DNA of 64,000 bases from an uncultured Verrucomicrobiota bacterium (GCA_903898675.1 CAIUGM010000004.1:1-64000); one strand, 5' to 3'; shown: positions 51,138-60,311, numbered from the stretch's first letter. Notes: a model not told the origin generated them from the letters alone. Numbers and translations are program-made.

Positions 51138-53165
51138 CTATTTCCTGGTGAGCACGGCCGCCCAGCCGCCGCCCGGGGCGAGATGAACGTGCAGTTGGTC
51201 GCCCGCGGTGATCGTGGCGACGGTCTTCCTGTAGTCGGTGGCCTCGCGATCGGCGTTGAGGCCGTCGGCGAAGATCACGGCCTCATACTTCCCGGGCGGC
51301 AGGAAGCGGAAGTCGATGGTCAGGTCCCGGGGCGTCCAGCTGGTCATCGCCCCGACATACCAGTTGTCGCCCTTCCGCCGTGAGGTCACGACGTACTCGG
51401 CCAGCTGGCCGTCGAGCGGGATCGTTTCGTCAAAGGTGGTCGGGATGCTGGTGATGAAGTCGGTCGACTCCTGCTCCCGCATGTAGAGCGACGGACTGTC
51501 GGAGAGCATCTGGTTGGGGACTTCAAAGACGATGTACTGGGCGAGCTGGTTGCAGCGCGTGCCCTTCGCCATCGGAGCGTGATTGCGGGCCTTGAAGCCG
51601 GCCTGCGTCGAGTTGAGCAGGGCCCCCGAGGTGTAGTCCATCGGGCCCGCGACATTGCGGATGAACGGAATGGTGACGGCGTAGCGGGGGGAATCGCGAT
51701 CGGCCCACTTGAAGTTCTCCAGGCCATAGACGCCTTCGTAGCCGACGACATTGGGGTAGGTCCGCTGCAGGCCGGTGGGCTTGAAGACGCCATGGTAGTC
51801 GACGAACATCTGGTACTGGGCCGCCAGCCTGGCGATGTCGTACGTGGATTCGACGGCGAGTTGGTCGTCGCGGTCGATGAAGTCGATCTTCCAGCCCTTC
51901 ACGCCCAGCGCGGCGTACTTGGGGAAGACCTCCTGCATCTGCCGGGTGATCGTGTACCACGACGCCCACAGGATGACGCCGACGTTGTGCTTTTTGGCGT
52001 AGGCCAGGATCTCCGGCAGATCGACGTCGGGATTGACCTTGTTGAGATCGAAGGTGTCGGACCAGCCGCCGTCCATGATGATGTATTTGGCATGATTCTT
52101 GGCGGCGAAATCGATGTAGTATCTGTAGGTGGGCGTATTCATGCCCGCCTTGAAGTCGACGCCGGTCAGGTTCCGGTCGCTCCACCAGTCCCAGGCCACC
52201 TGCCCGACGCTCACCCACGAGCTGTCGATGCGCGGCGGCGACGCCAGGCGCTGGACGAGGTCGTTGCTCAGAAAATCGGTGTCCTGCTCACTGATGATGA
52301 CCGCGCGCCAGGGGTAGCTGCGCGTGCCGGCGGTCTTGGCGATGTAGTCGGCGCGCTTGGTCGGAATGAGGTTCATCCCGTGGAAGCCGCCGAGTTTCGT
52401 CTCGAGCGGATACTGGGGGAAGACGGCTTTCAGACCCCGGCCGGACTCATTGGGGCAGAGATACATTCCGGGATAGCTCTCCAGGTCGGCCTCCAGGATT
52501 TCCACTTTCCGGGCATCGCCAGCGGTGACGAGCATCGGCAGGATCGAGTAGGAGTCCTGCTTCCATTCCGAGAGCTTGGTCTCGGTGTAGGGCGACTCGA
52601 ACGACGCATTGAAGACCAGGCCGCCGCGGTAATCCCACAGGTAGGGAATGAAGGCCGGGCTGTCCGCGGTAAAGTTGAAGTTGGCCTCTTCGTTCTTGAT
52701 CAGGAGCTCGCCCTTCCTCGTGGTGAAAAACCGGTAGGCCACCGCGTCGTCATAGGCGCGGAAGATCACGCCGAAGTCGTTTTCGAACGTGAGGGTGATC
52801 TGGTTGCAGCGATCGGGCACGAGCGAACGCACATAGTTGATGGCCTTGATCTGGGCGTCGATCCGCTCGACCTTGTCCGTGATCACCTTCGCCGTGGCCC
52901 CGAGGACGGTGCCATCGGCCAGTTGCAGCGAGATCGCGGACGGTTCGATGACCTGCTGGTCGCCTTTTTTGGCGGACCAGGTGAGCTTGGCGCCGATCTC
53001 GATCTGCACAGTCAGCGCCCCGTTGGGCGATTTGAGCTGATAGCGGCCGGGCTGTCCCCAGGCCGTTGTCAGGCCGCCGAGGAACAGGGCCGCGATGACC
53101 AGTACGCGTCCACACGGGATGCCCACACGTTTTCCACCGGCTGGTTTGTTTGGGCTGCATTTCAT
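51138..53165 (-). CDS. GH97 glycosidase (retaining-type residues)
   Basis: A 675-residue exported GH97 enzyme: N-terminal beta-sandwich, (beta/alpha)8 barrel (about 320-560), C-terminal beta domain. GWKIDFIDRDDQ carries an Asp at the nucleophile position, as in retaining alpha-galactosidases of Bacteroides, rather than the Glu of inverting SusB-type alpha-glucosidases; a Glu follows in GYEGVYGLE as acid/base. Signal sequence about 17-38. It has a close paralogue at 53,508-55,514, but the two are not recent copies. Alpha-galactosidase activity would fit galactomannan breakdown. Confidence 0.88.
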   Translation of the reverse strand: MKCSPNKPAGGKRVGIPCGRVLVIAALFLGGLTTAWGQPGRYQLKSPNGALTVQIEIGAKLTWSAKKGDQQVIEPSAISLQLADGTVLGATAKVITDKVERIDAQIKAINYVRSLVPDRCNQITLTFENDFGVIFRAYDDAVAYRFFTTRKGELLIKNEEANFNFTADSPAFIPYLWDYRGGLVFNASFESPYTETKLSEWKQDSYSILPMLVTAGDARKVEILEADLESYPGMYLCPNESGRGLKAVFPQYPLETKLGGFHGMNLIPTKRADYIAKTAGTRSYPWRAVIISEQDTDFLSNDLVQRLASPPRIDSSWVSVGQVAWDWWSDRNLTGVDFKAGMNTPTYRYYIDFAAKNHAKYIIMDGGWSDTFDLNKVNPDVDLPEILAYAKKHNVGVILWASWYTITRQMQEVFPKYAALGVKGWKIDFIDRDDQLAVESTYDIARLAAQYQMFVDYHGVFKPTGLQRTYPNVVGYEGVYGLENFKWADRDSPRYAVTIPFIRNVAGPMDYTSGALLNSTQAGFKARNHAPMAKGTRCNQLAQYIVFEVPNQMLSDSPSLYMREQESTDFITSIPTTFDETIPLDGQLAEYVVTSRRKGDNWYVGAMTSWTPRDLTIDFRFLPPGKYEAVIFADGLNADREATDYRKTVATITAGDQLHVHLAPGGGWAAVLTRK

Positions 53166-53507
53166 GGGAGCTGCTGGATTGAGGTTGGGGAGCGGGCGAC
53201 GGGGGGATCTTTGATTCTCCGGCCGCGGAGGGATCGGCCGGACAAAAACGTGGGGGGATGGCGGAGTGAGGGTAAAGGCCGGGCAGTCGCGACCGGCACG
53301 CTATGCCCGGGCAGAGGGCAACGCTTCATTTGGTAAAGGAGGTGGGGCCCCGGCTAAAGCCTGCCGATTAGTTACCTGTAACACGTTCCGTCAGCGCGCG
53401 GCGATCCGTTGGGATAGTCTGGACGGCATTTATCGCCAATTCACCAGGGGGAAACCCCTTGGGCCCGGGGGTGAATCGTGGCCGGCTCCGCTGGCGGGCG
53501 GCGGGGG
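53166..53507. other. Gap between the two GH97 genes
   Basis: The 342-bp gap contains the GTTACCTGTAAC palindrome (53,371-53,382) and otherwise no open frame with a credible start, no RNA gene and none of the palindromic repeats that fill other gaps here. It is the only long gap in this region that lacks them, consistent with a true promoter region. Confidence 0.6.
53371..53382. promoter_or_regulatory. LacI-type operator candidate GTTACCTGTAAC
   Basis: Has perfect GTTAC/GTAAC arms around CT and resembles the two sites flanking the LacI gene. It lies 206 bases before the GH97 start, so the 51,138-53,165 gene (and the cytochrome-propeller gene after it) may belong to the same regulon. Confidence 0.5.
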
Positions 53508-55514
53508 TCAAGATTTCACCGGGGTGAAGTGCGCCACCGTCCCGCCCGCCGGGGCGAGGCGGAGGTCGAGGGCATCCTTCGCGGTCACGGTGCGCTCCTC
53601 GGCCTCGAGGTGCTCGGCGTTGTCCCCGCTGTCGGCCGCGTCGTGCCACCAGCGGAGTTTCCATGCGCCGGCGCCGAGGAAGTCGAGTTTGACCGGGATC
53701 GTGCGGCCGTCGCTGTTCGTCAGTGCGCCAAGGAACCAATCGCCGCCCGAGCGGCGCACCGTCACGATGTGCTCGCCGACGGCGCCGTCGAGCACGCGCG
53801 TCTCGTCCCAGACGGTCGGCACCACCTTGAGAAAATCCGCGCCGGGCTGGCCGCGGATATTGTCGGGGTGATCGCAAACACAGCCGATGGGACTGTCGTA
53901 GACCACGAAGAGCGCGAGCTCCGAGGCCCGCGTGCCCTGCACCTGCGTGGGCGAGACCTTGGTCTGGAACTTCGCGGGGGAACGGTTGAGGAAACCGCCC
54001 GGCGTGAAATCCGCGGGGCCGGCCAGGAAGCGCGTGAAGGGCAGCGTGACCTTGTGCTCGGGCGTGACGCGCGTGCTCCATTTGTTGTACTCGTTGCCCA
54101 TGACGCCCTCGCGGGTGATCTGGTTGGGCCAGGTGCGGTTGAGTCCGGTCGGCTTGAAGGCGCCGTGGAAGTTGATCATCAGGTGCGAGGCGGCGGCGGC
54201 GCGCGTCATCTTCTCGTACCAGTTCACCATCACCTGGTCGTCGCGGTCCATGAAGTCGATCTTCACGCCGGCGATCCCCCATTGCTCGTACAGCGGGAAG
54301 GCCTTCAGGTAGGCGTCGTGCTGGTCGGCATCGGTCCAGTAAAGCCAGAGCCACAGGCGCACATTGCGCTCGGCCGCGAACCGGCGCACCTCGTCCATGT
54401 CGATCGCCGGATCGATCTTGGTGATGTCGGAATCGGTGCGCTTGGGTTCGCCGTACCAGTGCCAGTCGATCAGCTGATAGGGCCAGCCCATGTCGGCCGC
54501 GAGCTGGATGTACTGCTTGATGGTGGCGGTATCGACCTTGGTGTCGCCCGACCACCAGTGATCCCAGGCCATGAGGCCGGGCTTGATCCACGAGGGGTCC
54601 TCGATCTGCGAAGGCGTGCTCAGGTTCAAGACGAGGTTGCTCTCAACCAGCCGGCCCGGCTCGCGGCCGATCATCAGCACGCGCCACGGCGTAGAGTGCG
54701 GGAGCGTGGCCTTGACGAGGCCCTGGCCATCGAGGCTCGGCGCCAGCCGCGCGTACATCGTCACGCCCGTCGCGCCGGGCTTGGCCGGCGCGCGGCTCAG
54801 CCACATGCCGGACCAATCGAGCAGGTCGGCCTCCGTCACCGCCACCCAGGCGGCGGGCGTCTGCGTGAGGAGCGGCAAACCGGTCACGGTGTCTTCGGGC
54901 AGGTCGGCGAGCCGGCGCCGCCGGAATTCCCATTCCTGCGAACCGGCAAAGCCGCCGTGCAGATCGTGATCAGGCGGGGTTTGGAAGTGATCGCCGGCGA
55001 AACACACATTATTTCCCGTGAAGGCAAATTCGGTCAGCTCATCCTCGACCACCACTTCTCCCGCGTCCTTGGTCATGGGCAGGATGTACCGGAAGGCCAC
55101 ACCGTCGTCGAAGGCACTGAGCAGGACCTTGAACATGCGGCCGCCGGCGCTGGTCTCGTGAAACGTGAGCAGGAGTTCGGCGTGGTGATCGCGGACCTTG
55201 CTGAATTTGCCGAACGGATTTTCCCAGGTCGAATCGACCTCGGCGTGCTCCGCCTTCACGAAAGCAACATCACGTCCGAGCTCGACGCCGCCGGCCAGGC
55301 GCAGGCCGAGCCGCGAATCGGCCAGCACGGGCTGGCCGTCGACGGTGACATGGTAGGACAAACGTCCGCCCGTGGAGACGGTCACCACAATCGTGCCGTC
55401 CGGTGAAGCGAGGGTTTCGGTTGGCGCACCCGCCGCCGCGAGGGTGCAACCGAGCGAAAAACAAACCGCGGCCAGGGCGGCGACAAACCGAAGGAAACGA
55501 GGGGTAGTTTTCAT
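53508..55514 (-). CDS. GH97 glycosidase, second copy
   Basis: A 668-residue exported GH97 with the same plan as its neighbour: signal sequence about 1-28, beta-sandwich, barrel with KIDFMDRDDQ (retaining-type Asp) and a Glu in TREGVMGNE, and C-terminal beta domain. The two GH97 proteins differ clearly in sequence between motifs, so they probably have different aglycone preferences. It is downstream of GH130 across a repeat-filled 313-bp gap. Confidence 0.88.
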   Translation of the reverse strand: MKTTPRFLRFVAALAAVCFSLGCTLAAAGAPTETLASPDGTIVVTVSTGGRLSYHVTVDGQPVLADSRLGLRLAGGVELGRDVAFVKAEHAEVDSTWENPFGKFSKVRDHHAELLLTFHETSAGGRMFKVLLSAFDDGVAFRYILPMTKDAGEVVVEDELTEFAFTGNNVCFAGDHFQTPPDHDLHGGFAGSQEWEFRRRRLADLPEDTVTGLPLLTQTPAAWVAVTEADLLDWSGMWLSRAPAKPGATGVTMYARLAPSLDGQGLVKATLPHSTPWRVLMIGREPGRLVESNLVLNLSTPSQIEDPSWIKPGLMAWDHWWSGDTKVDTATIKQYIQLAADMGWPYQLIDWHWYGEPKRTDSDITKIDPAIDMDEVRRFAAERNVRLWLWLYWTDADQHDAYLKAFPLYEQWGIAGVKIDFMDRDDQVMVNWYEKMTRAAAASHLMINFHGAFKPTGLNRTWPNQITREGVMGNEYNKWSTRVTPEHKVTLPFTRFLAGPADFTPGGFLNRSPAKFQTKVSPTQVQGTRASELALFVVYDSPIGCVCDHPDNIRGQPGADFLKVVPTVWDETRVLDGAVGEHIVTVRRSGGDWFLGALTNSDGRTIPVKLDFLGAGAWKLRWWHDAADSGDNAEHLEAEERTVTAKDALDLRLAPAGGTVAHFTPVKS

Positions 55515-55827
55515 GACGGGGGTAAGGGGTTACCAAGCGCGCCGTAAAACCAACCGGCCCGCCTTTTGCTGTCAGTGAATCGTAGCCGAAATCCCTTTTT
55601 TCGCGAGTCATATCATGACCGCGAAGCAGCGGGTGGAACGCGGCCTCCCGGACGCGTTTGCCCTGCGAACGTCCAATCAACGTGACCGGCCTGTCCGTCA
55701 AAGCCTTGGCGACGGCGGAAGGCCGCGTTCCACCCCGGGCAATCAGGTAGCCGCGTTGGAGCTAAGCGACAACGTGGTCCGCGCGCGGCGCCAACCACGT
55801 TTTCCGGGCCTGGCCCTCCAAACGCGG
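55515..55827. other. Gap between GH97 and GH130 filled by two palindromic repeats
   Basis: The 313-bp gap contains the palindromes at 55,631-55,735 and 55,747-55,831 and no other recognisable element. Frames within it shadow the repeats or the flanking genes. Confidence 0.75.
55631..55735. repeat. 105-bp palindromic repeat with perfect 16-bp arms
   Basis: GGGTGGAACGCGGCCT (55,631-55,646) pairs exactly with AGGCCGCGTTCCACCC (55,720-55,735). The 73-bp centre has no open gene. It is one of two tandemly placed palindromes in this gap. Confidence 0.85.
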
Positions 55828-55831
55828 CTAC
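55747..55831. repeat. 85-bp palindromic repeat that supplies the GH130 stop codon
   Basis: GTAGCCGCGTT (55,747-55,757) pairs with AACGCGGCTAC (55,821-55,831). The right arm contains the TAG stop of the minus-strand GH130 gene (55,828-55,830). The inner sequence GCGTTGGAGC...CAACGTGG also occurs at 1841-1867, so this is a dispersed family. Confidence 0.8.
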
Positions 55832-57045
55832 TGGAGCAGCGCCTTGTTCGCGCGGATGAGGGCGAGGCGCTGGTCGACGGCGCGGCGGGTGGTAAGCGCG
55901 TCTTCCGGCGTGTGCAGGCACCAGTCGATGAGCCGAGCCACGCTCGTGCGCGCGACGTAGCAGCGCGTGTCGGAGCCGCCATAGTAGATCATCACGGTCT
56001 TCTGCTTGTCGGGCAGCTCGACCCAGCCGTTGGTGAACGTGACGTTCGAGACGTCGCCGAACCCTTCGCCGCCATACGGCGCGAGGAAGTGGCCGCCCGG
56101 CCGGGCGATGACCTTGGTCGGGTCCTCGAGCGAGGTCATGAACATGTAGAGCACGTAGCGCAGGCCGGCGGCGCAGTTGCGCACGCCGTGGGCGAGGTGC
56201 AGCCAGCCCTGGGGCGTCTTGATCGGGACGGGGCCCTGGCCGTTCTTCACTTCCTTGATCGTGTGATAGGCGCGGCCGTCGATGATCTTCTCGGGTCCGG
56301 TGACGCCGGTCGTGATGTCCGGGCACAGCGTCCAGCCGATGCCGCCGCCGGAGCCGACGTCGATGAAACCGTCCATCGGCCGCGTGTAGAACGCGTACTG
56401 GCCGTCGACAAACTCCGGGTGAAGCACGACGTTGCGCTGCTGCGAGGCCGGCGTCTTGAGGTTGGGGAGCCGGTCCCATTTTTTAAAATCCTTGGTGCGG
56501 ACCATGCCGGCGACGGCCACGGCGCTCGAGAGATCGCCCGGCTTCGCATTCGGGTCCTTCGACTCCGCGCAGAACACGCCGTAGATCCAGCCGTCCTGGT
56601 GGAACGTGATGCGCATGTCGTAGACATTGGTCTCGGGCTTGATCTCGGGCAGGTCGACGGGCTCGTCCCAGAAGCGCCAGCCGTCGATGCCGTTGGCGCT
56701 CTCGGCGATGGCGAAGAGGCTCTTGCGGTCGTAGCCCTCGAAGCGGACCACCATGTGGACCTTGCCCTTCCAGTAAAACGCGCCCGGGTTGAGCGTCGCG
56801 TTGACGCCGAGGCGCTCCATGAGGAACGGGTTGGTCGCCGGGTTGAGGTCGAAGCGCCACTCGATCGGGGCGTGGCGGTAGGTGATCGCCGGGTAGGTGA
56901 AGCGGTCGAACACCCCGTTGTCCCACTCGGGGTCCACCGGGTTCTTGCGCGCGAGAAACTTCTCGTGCTTGGCGCGGAGCTGCTTGAGCCGCGCGGTCCA
57001 GGCGGCGGGTGCTTTGATTTTGGCGGAGGAGGTTTTCTTTTTCAT
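55828..57045 (-). CDS. GH130 mannosylglucose phosphorylase-like protein
   Basis: A 405-residue five-bladed beta-propeller glycoside phosphorylase of GH130. FRFEGYDRKSLFAIAES-like spacing is seen as RFEGYDRKSLFAIAES, with a catalytic-type Asp in YDMRITFHQDGW and phosphate-binding residues near NVVLHPEF. The length and start resemble 4-O-beta-mannosyl-glucose phosphorylase. No signal peptide, so cytoplasmic. Next to a 2-epimerase and a symporter, it fits the mannobiose route: mannobiose to mannosylglucose (epimerase), then phosphorolysis to mannose 1-phosphate and glucose. Its stop codon lies in the arm of a palindromic repeat. Confidence 0.85.
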   Translation of the reverse strand: MKKKTSSAKIKAPAAWTARLKQLRAKHEKFLARKNPVDPEWDNGVFDRFTYPAITYRHAPIEWRFDLNPATNPFLMERLGVNATLNPGAFYWKGKVHMVVRFEGYDRKSLFAIAESANGIDGWRFWDEPVDLPEIKPETNVYDMRITFHQDGWIYGVFCAESKDPNAKPGDLSSAVAVAGMVRTKDFKKWDRLPNLKTPASQQRNVVLHPEFVDGQYAFYTRPMDGFIDVGSGGGIGWTLCPDITTGVTGPEKIIDGRAYHTIKEVKNGQGPVPIKTPQGWLHLAHGVRNCAAGLRYVLYMFMTSLEDPTKVIARPGGHFLAPYGGEGFGDVSNVTFTNGWVELPDKQKTVMIYYGGSDTRCYVARTSVARLIDWCLHTPEDALTTRRAVDQRLALIRANKALLQ

Positions 57046-57070
57046 GAGTGGAAAGGCGAAGAAGTTGGTT

Positions 57071-57247
57071 TAACCACGGATTACACGGATCGGCACGGAT
57101 AAAAAATGCCCTTGGCCTGTCATTCTGAGCGTAGCGAAGAATCCAGAACGATTCACGCTGCCAGTGGCATCATCACTGGATCCTTCACTTCGTTCAGGAT
57201 GACAGTTCTCGTGTCTCATCCGTGTTCATCCGTGTAATCCGTGGTTA
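57071..57247. repeat. 177-bp composite palindrome (family B) with a second hairpin nested inside
   Basis: Outer arms TAACCACGGATTACACGGAT (57,071-57,090) and its complement (57,228-57,247) resemble the arms of the elements near GH5 and at 63,059-63,209. Within it lies a different palindrome, CTGTCATTCTGAGCG... to ...TTCAGGATGACAG (57,117-57,205). It fills the gap between GH130 and the epimerase gene. Confidence 0.85.
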
Positions 57248-57252
57248 AAAAC

Positions 57253-58476
57253 TCAGGCTTGGGTGTCCGCGGCGATCGCCCGCAGGCGGCTCACGGCCTC
57301 GAGCCCCAGCCGGCCGTTGTGGTAGGGGCATTTCCAGAAACTCACCTTGAGTTCCTTCGCCAGGAGCTGGCCGTCGCGCGTGACGCCGCGAAACCACTCC
57401 CCGTTCTGCCGGTCGATGAGGTGCGACTCGATAAAGGCCCAGGCGCGCCCGGCCGCCGCGAGAAACCGCTCCTCCCCGGAAATCTGGTAGGCGTTCAAAA
57501 ACCCGATGACAGCCTCGGATTGCTGCCACCATTCCTTGTTGGTGTCGGTGTAGCCGGCGGGGCTGCCTTCATTGAGGACGGCGCCATCGGCGTCGATGCC
57601 CTCGGCCAAGGTGACTTCCGCGATCCGCACCGCCAGCGTCCGGATACGGGCCGTGAGCCCGGGATCGCCCAGCCCTTCGGCCGCCTGGGTCAGGAGCCAG
57701 GCCGCCTCGATGTCGTGGCCGTAGGAAATCCGGTCGGAGCGCAGCGTCCAGTCCTCGGCGAAGAAAAGCCCGAGGTGGCCGGTCGCGGGGTTCACGATCC
57801 GGTCGAGCATGATGCCCAGCAACTCCGTCTGCGCCTGCCGCAAGGCCGCGTCGGGCCAGACCCGCAGGAGGTTGGTGTAAGCCTCCATGATGTGCAGGTG
57901 GGTGTTCTGCGACTTGGGCTCGTTGAGGTCGACCGGGCTGAGCCGCATGTCGGCGATGGGCGCCCAATCGCGGCCGAAGGCCTCAAGGTAGCCGCCATGC
58001 CGGGGCTCGCGCGCGTGGGCCTCGATCAGCCGGAAGGTGGCGATGGCCTGGTCGAGCGGCTCGCGGCGGCCGGTGGCGGCGTGGTATTCCGCCAGGGCGT
58101 AAATGGCGAAGGCCTGCTCGTAGACCTGCTTGCGCTCGCGGCGCACCGAGCCGTCCGCGTTGATGGACCAGTAGAACCCGCCGTGCCGGGCATCGTGGAA
58201 CCGCGTCATCAGGTCGGCGTACGCGTGGTCGGCCATCGCGAGGTACGCCGGGTCGGCGTACTGCCGGTAGACGGCCGCGAAGGTCCAGAGGATGCGCGAG
58301 GTCAGCAGCGCGCCGCGCTCGGCGGACGGATCAACCCGGAGGTCGTTGGTCAGCGCGCCGTAAAACGTGCCGCCGGCCCGGTCCACCACGCGGTCGATCC
58401 AGAAAGGCAGGACATTCCGGCGCAGGTCTTCCTCGATGCGTTGGGCAAGGTCGGGGAGGGAGAAGGAGGGATTCAC
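57253..58476 (-). CDS. AGE-family cellobiose/mannobiose 2-epimerase, cytoplasmic
   Basis: A 407-residue (alpha/alpha)6-barrel enzyme without a signal peptide. Conserved segments KSQNTHLHIMEAYTNLLRVWPD and SYGHDIEAAWLL hold the catalytic His residues of the family; WKCPYHNGR is at the end. It is about 400 residues, as for cellobiose 2-epimerases. Converts mannobiose to mannosylglucose (or cellobiose to glucosylmannose) for the adjacent GH130 phosphorylase. The exported paralogue is at 41,194-42,546. Confidence 0.9.
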   Translation of the reverse strand: MNPSFSLPDLAQRIEEDLRRNVLPFWIDRVVDRAGGTFYGALTNDLRVDPSAERGALLTSRILWTFAAVYRQYADPAYLAMADHAYADLMTRFHDARHGGFYWSINADGSVRRERKQVYEQAFAIYALAEYHAATGRREPLDQAIATFRLIEAHAREPRHGGYLEAFGRDWAPIADMRLSPVDLNEPKSQNTHLHIMEAYTNLLRVWPDAALRQAQTELLGIMLDRIVNPATGHLGLFFAEDWTLRSDRISYGHDIEAAWLLTQAAEGLGDPGLTARIRTLAVRIAEVTLAEGIDADGAVLNEGSPAGYTDTNKEWWQQSEAVIGFLNAYQISGEERFLAAAGRAWAFIESHLIDRQNGEWFRGVTRDGQLLAKELKVSFWKCPYHNGRLGLEAVSRLRAIAADTQA

Positions 58477-58522
58477 GGTCGGAGAAAGTCGGAATCAACC
58501 GGATTTGTCCGGTCGGAGGCCA

Positions 58523-58621
58523 CCACGAAATACACGAAAAACACGAAAGGAATACCCGGACGGAAGCAGCCTGGTCCTTTTTCAGATTTTCCCTCTTTCG
58601 TGTGTTTCGTGTTTTTCGTGG
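58523..58621. repeat. Palindromic repeat with CACGAAA-type arms
   Basis: CCACGAAATACACGAAAAAC (58,523-58,542) and the near-complement ending TTTTTCGTGG (58,621) flank about 45 bases. It occupies the gap between the epimerase and symporter genes. The arms are repeats of CACGAAA, as family B arms are repeats of CACGGAT. Confidence 0.8.
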
Positions 58622-58646
58622 TTAAATCCGGCCGAGTTGTGCCGGG

Positions 58647-60095
58647 TCACGCCCCGACTCCGGCGGGCGTGTCGCCGGCCGCGGCCCGGCGGGCCTTCAG
58701 GTCGGCGGAGATCTGCTCGATCTTGGCCTCGTTGAGCGGGTAGAAGATCACGAGGATCAAGATGGCGAGGATACCGAAGGCCGCCGGGAAGATGCTCATC
58801 AGCTTGACCAGGCCGTGCAGGGCTTCCGGCGTCTGGACCTGGTTGGCGACGAAGCCGACGCCGTTCAGCATGACCAGCGAAAGGCCGCCGCCCCAGCCCC
58901 AGCCGAATTTCTGGGAGAAGATGGAGGCCGAGAAGATGAGGCCCGTGGCCCGGCGGCCGGTCTTCCACTCGGCGTAATCCGCCGTGTCGGCATACATCGC
59001 CCAGAGCACCGCGCTCAGCGGGCCGCCGGTGATCGAGCCGATCGCGTTCACCGCGAAGATCAGCCAGAGCTGCTCGGGCTGCAGGAAGTAGAACGCCGCG
59101 GTGGACAGGATCGCGATGACGAAGAGGATGACGAAGGCCGGCTTGCTGCCGACCCTCCGCACGAGGATGGGCACCAGCATGGCGCCGATGAGCGACAGCA
59201 CCTGGTTGGTGGTGTTGAACATTGATACCAGGGTTTCCCAGCCCCACGTCTGCGTGCCCCCGATTTTTGGCACCCACGACGGCAGGGTGATCGTCTGCGT
59301 CCCAACGTAGTATTTGAAATAGTGGGCGATGGCGTTGCCGCGCAGCGCCACGAAGAAAATGAAGGTGATGGTGGTCGCCAGCAGCACCAGCCAGGGCCGG
59401 TTCGTGACGAGGTCGCCCAGATCCTTGAGCACCGAGGTTTGCTGCGCCTTGGGCGGGAGGACGCGCTCGCGGGTGTTGAAGAACACGATGAGGAAGGAGA
59501 TGATGGCGGCGATGCCGATGATCACGAAGGACATTTGCCAGCCCTGCTTCGCCGAGGTCGCGCCCAGCCAGCCGCCCACCTTGGCCATGGGCAGCAGGGT
59601 GGCCGAAATGACAATGCCGCCGGCAAAGGCCCCCACGAACTTGATCGAGGAGAGCGCCGTCCGCTCCACGGGGTTGGGGGTGATCACCCCGAGCATCGCC
59701 GTGTAGGGGATGTTGATCGTGGTGTAGATGAGCATCAGGGAATTGAAGGTCACATAGGCCCAGATCAGCTTTCCCTTGTCGCTGAAGTCAGGCACCGTGA
59801 AGGTGAGCAACCCGACCACCGCCATCGGCACGCAGGTGTAGAGCAAATAGGGGCGAAACTTGCCCCAGCGGGACTTCGTGCGGTCGGCGAGCATGCCGAT
59901 GACCACGTCAAAGATGGCGTCAAAGGACCGGCTGAGTCCGATCATCGTGCCCGCGGCGAGGGCGCTGATCCCGAAGATGTCCGTATAAAAGATCGCGAGG
60001 TAGACCGAAATGGTCTGCCAGTAGAGGCAGGAGGCGAAATCGCCAAGGCCGTAGGAAAATTTCTCTGTAATCCGGAGTTTTTGTTGCTCGGTCAT
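58647..60095 (-). CDS. GPH-family sugar:cation symporter
   Basis: A 482-residue 12-helix carrier of the glycoside-pentoside-hexuronide family. Conserved parts include GDFASCLYWQTISVYLAIFY, the FDAIFDVVIGMLADRTKSRWGKFRPY block between helices 2 and 3 and NIPYTAMLGVITPN. It should bring oligosaccharides with Na+ or H+ into the cytoplasm for the epimerase and GH130 encoded downstream. It starts the minus-strand unit; 229 bp separate it from the divergent purC. Confidence 0.92.
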   Translation of the reverse strand: MTEQQKLRITEKFSYGLGDFASCLYWQTISVYLAIFYTDIFGISALAAGTMIGLSRSFDAIFDVVIGMLADRTKSRWGKFRPYLLYTCVPMAVVGLLTFTVPDFSDKGKLIWAYVTFNSLMLIYTTINIPYTAMLGVITPNPVERTALSSIKFVGAFAGGIVISATLLPMAKVGGWLGATSAKQGWQMSFVIIGIAAIISFLIVFFNTRERVLPPKAQQTSVLKDLGDLVTNRPWLVLLATTITFIFFVALRGNAIAHYFKYYVGTQTITLPSWVPKIGGTQTWGWETLVSMFNTTNQVLSLIGAMLVPILVRRVGSKPAFVILFVIAILSTAAFYFLQPEQLWLIFAVNAIGSITGGPLSAVLWAMYADTADYAEWKTGRRATGLIFSASIFSQKFGWGWGGGLSLVMLNGVGFVANQVQTPEALHGLVKLMSIFPAAFGILAILILVIFYPLNEAKIEQISADLKARRAAAGDTPAGVGA

Positions 60096-60193
60096 GGGGG
60101 GTATGGTTCGCGCCCCGGAACCGGGACGCGTGGGGAATCTCTACTAAGAACAGCTCCCCACCCAAATGCAGCTTGGAACGGAGGCAAGGATAA

Positions 60194-60211
60194 CACTTCT
60201 CAATAGAAGTG
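60194..60211. promoter_or_regulatory. Inverted repeat CACTTCT-CAAT-AGAAGTG
   Basis: Perfect 7-bp arms around four bases lie in the gap between the symporter gene and purC. It could be an operator for the symporter operon or part of the purC leader; a weak hairpin is also possible. No matching second copy was seen. Confidence 0.35.
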
Positions 60212-60311
60212 CGCGGAATAGCAATCGGAGGCGCGGATGGTCGGGCAACCGTCCCACCAACCCGGCCCGCTGCCCCCGGCTTTACTTTCCCGCGCACCCT
60301 GCCTTAACAAC

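Noticed and set aside
53166-53507. Small RNA or riboswitch in the GH97 gap
   Set aside because: Only the GTTAC palindrome was seen; no conserved stem pattern or terminator with a T-run could be recognised.
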